From positions 1 through 6,848 of the forward strand of contig CAZFZT010000120.1 in assembly GCA_964523675.1 (NCBI GenBank): a stretch of 6,848 nt of DNA. Direction: 5' to 3'. The notes under the pieces were generated by a model, which saw only the letters and a list, made by a program, of their open reading frames with translations, searched no databases and had not been told where the DNA came from. Position numbers and translations under genes: made by a program. The DNA is from CAZFZT01 sp964523675. GTDB taxonomy: Bacteria > Planctomycetota > Phycisphaerae > Phycisphaerales > SM1A02. Of the stretch, positions 5,310-6,848 are shown piece by piece. The first letter of the stretch is position 1; each line of letters starts with the position of its first letter.

Positions 5310-6758
5310 ATGGCCGCACCTTCGCAACATGATTCGTACCGCTCACCGCTGGAGGCGCGTTATGCCTCCAAGGAGATGCGCGAGATCTGGTCCGATCAGC
5401 GCAAGTTCTCCACGTGGCGGCGGCTGTGGCTGGCTTTGGCTGAGGCAGAGCAGGAACTTGGGCTGGCGATCACGGATGAGCAACTCGATGAGTTGCGCAG
5501 GCACCTGGATGACATCGATTTCGAGGCAGCCGCTCGGCACGAGATGCGGCTGCGGCATGATGTGATGGCCCACGTTCACGCGCTGGGCGACCTATGCCCG
5601 AAGGCCCGGCCGATTATTCATCTCGGCGCGACGAGCCAGTTCGTCAATGATAACACCGAACTGCTTCAAATGCGGGATGGGCTGCTTCTGATCGCGCAGA
5701 AACTTTCGCGGGTGATCGATGCGCTGGGGAGATTCGCCATTGAGTATCGTGATGTGCCGACGCTTGGCTTTACGCATTATCAGCCGGCCCAGCCGACCAC
5801 GGTGGGCAAGCGCGCGACGCTTTGGGCGTATGAGTTCGCGCTGGCTTTGGAAGATATTGAACACCGGCTCCAAACGCTGCGATTCCGCGGAGCGAAGGGC
5901 GCGACGGGCACACAGGCGTCATTCCTGCGGCTCTTCGAGGGTGATGAGCAGCGGGTGGAGAAGCTTGATGCGCTGGTGACGCAGCGCATGGGCTGGCCGG
6001 CGGAGAAGCGGTTCGTCGTGACCGGCCAGACATACTCACGGCTGGTCGATGCGCAGATCGTGAATGTTCTGGCTGTGGTTGCCGCTGCCGCTCACAAGAC
6101 GTGCAATGACCTGCGTTTGCTCGCCAACCGCAAAGAAGTGGAAGAGCCGTTTGAAGCGGAGCAGATCGGTTCATCCGCCATGCCCTACAAGCGGAATCCG
6201 ATGCGCTGCGAACGTGCGACGGGCATGGCTCGTTTCGTGATCGCGCTCGCGCAGAATCCGCTCAACACCGCTGCGACGCAGTGGATGGAGCGCACGCTCG
6301 ATGACTCCGCCAATCGCCGGCTCGCGCTGCCCGAAGCGTTCCTCGCCACCGATGGCATGCTCGACATCATGCACAACATTTGCGCGGGACTCGTGGTGTA
6401 CGAGAAGACGATTCGCGCGAATCTCATGGCGGAGTTGCCGTTTATGGCCAGCGAGAACATACTCATGGCTGCGGTCGCGCAAGGGGCTGATCGGCAGGAG
6501 GCGCATGAACTGATTCGCATGCACAGCCAGGCGGCGGCGCTGCACGTGAAGGAAGAAGGCGGCGAGAATGATCTGCTCGTTCGCCTGCGCGATGAGCCGA
6601 TGTTCGCCGGCGTTGATCTGGGCGCGGTGCTTGATCCCACGGCCTACGTCGGCCGCGCGCCGGAGCAGGTGGATCGATTCATCGCGGAGGTGGTGGAGCC
6701 GGTGCGTTCGAGGTATGCCGAGGCGATGGGCGGTGAGGTCGCGGAGCTGCGGGTGTAG
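5310..6758 (+). CDS. purB: Adenylosuccinate lyase, eukaryote-like type
   Basis: Catalyses two fumarate-releasing steps of purine synthesis: SAICAR to AICAR, and adenylosuccinate to AMP. It is a soluble cytosolic enzyme, homotetrameric in its superfamily. The protein has 482 residues, close to the 484 of human ADSL. By memory of that sequence many blocks match: YRSPLEARYAS, RLRHDVMAHVH, IIHLGATS, TLGFTHYQPAQPTTVGKR, GTQASFLRLFEGD, QWMERTLDDSANRR and ELPFMASENI. The lyase signature GSSAMPYKRNP lies at 287-297, with the catalytic serine in its SS pair (288-289). His156 in GFTHYQPA is the expected general acid, and His83 lies in LRHD. The start is fixed by an in-frame TGA at 5295-5297, leaving ATG 5310 as the first start; no Shine-Dalgarno precedes it, so initiation is leaderless or independent of that signal. 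It is divergent from the sigma gene and followed by a dispersed repeat. The gene is intact. Confidence 0.97.
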   Translation: MAAPSQHDSYRSPLEARYASKEMREIWSDQRKFSTWRRLWLALAEAEQELGLAITDEQLDELRRHLDDIDFEAAARHEMRLRHDVMAHVHALGDLCPKARPIIHLGATSQFVNDNTELLQMRDGLLLIAQKLSRVIDALGRFAIEYRDVPTLGFTHYQPAQPTTVGKRATLWAYEFALALEDIEHRLQTLRFRGAKGATGTQASFLRLFEGDEQRVEKLDALVTQRMGWPAEKRFVVTGQTYSRLVDAQIVNVLAVVAAAAHKTCNDLRLLANRKEVEEPFEAEQIGSSAMPYKRNPMRCERATGMARFVIALAQNPLNTAATQWMERTLDDSANRRLALPEAFLATDGMLDIMHNICAGLVVYEKTIRANLMAELPFMASENILMAAVAQGADRQEAHELIRMHSQAAALHVKEEGGENDLLVRLRDEPMFAGVDLGAVLDPTAYVGRAPEQVDRFIAEVVEPVRSRYAEAMGGEVAELRV

Positions 6759-6765
6759 GTGGCGC

Positions 6766-6823
6766 GACCCGGGGCGGCGCGTTGATTGCCTGGCGGCGAG
6801 CCGACGCTCTGCCCCGGCTTGCG
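6766..6823. repeat. 58-nt dispersed palindromic element, copy B
   Basis: It has the same length and ends as the copy at 3045-3102. Eleven bases at the left end and twelve near the right end (TGCCCCGGCTTG) are identical, while most of the centre differs. It starts 7 nt after the purB stop. The inverted CCGGGGC/GCCCCGG ends could form a long hairpin in the purB transcript. Confidence 0.65.
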
Positions 6824-6837
6824 TTTCTACACGCAAG
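6818..6837 (+). other. Hairpin downstream of purB
   Basis: CTTGCGT (6818-6824) pairs perfectly with ACGCAAG (6831-6837) around the loop TTCTAC. It overlaps the right end of the 58-nt element and lies about 60 nt after the purB stop. No T-tract follows within the window, so it may stabilise the purB mRNA 3' end, act as a weak terminator, or be part of a larger repeat cut by the window edge. Confidence 0.5.
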
Positions 6838-6848
6838 GCCATCAGCAG

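Overview
The window is a GC-rich bacterial chromosome segment with six protein-coding genes, five housekeeping or regulatory genes and one small membrane protein. No rRNA, tRNA, CRISPR array, transposase or phage gene is visible. I infer a planctomycete, possibly of the Phycisphaerae type. The grounds are a small CPxCGYDLR zinc-ribbon membrane protein, an ECF sigma factor coupled to a membrane anti-sigma protein that lacks a zinc motif, few Shine-Dalgarno sequences, and several short palindromic dispersed repeats. This placement is a judgement from the sequence and was not tested by database search.

Layout, left to right. Positions 1-1575 (+) hold the 3' part of topA (DNA topoisomerase I), from just before the catalytic tyrosine to the stop; its 5' part lies outside the window. 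Positions 1675-1953 (+) encode a 92-residue zinc-ribbon protein with one membrane helix. This gene converges on a malate dehydrogenase gene (2006-2956, -), and a hairpin followed by a T-tract in the 52-bp gap ends the mdh transcript. Positions 3122-4297 (-) encode a membrane-spanning putative anti-sigma factor, whose start overlaps by ATGA the stop of an ECF sigma-70 factor (4294-5037, -). A repeat-rich divergent intergenic region of about 270 bp separates the sigma gene from purB (5310-6758, +), an adenylosuccinate lyase that looks like the animal enzyme.

The sigma and anti-sigma genes form one translationally coupled regulatory unit. Its signal and target genes cannot be read from the window. 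PurB releases fumarate, which fumarase and malate dehydrogenase could return to oxaloacetate, but adjacency alone does not show a functional link. The other genes look like unrelated single-gene units.

The least ordinary content is repetitive DNA: (i) an in-frame hairpin built from 8-nt units inserted in topA between conserved blocks; (ii) two equal-length 58-nt elements with conserved ends and variable centres, one after the anti-sigma gene and one after purB; (iii) a perfect 20-bp inverted repeat of the CACAGAG type framing the sigma/purB intergenic region. I see no convincing new multi-gene system. The repeats and the zinc-less anti-sigma factor are the parts worth following up.
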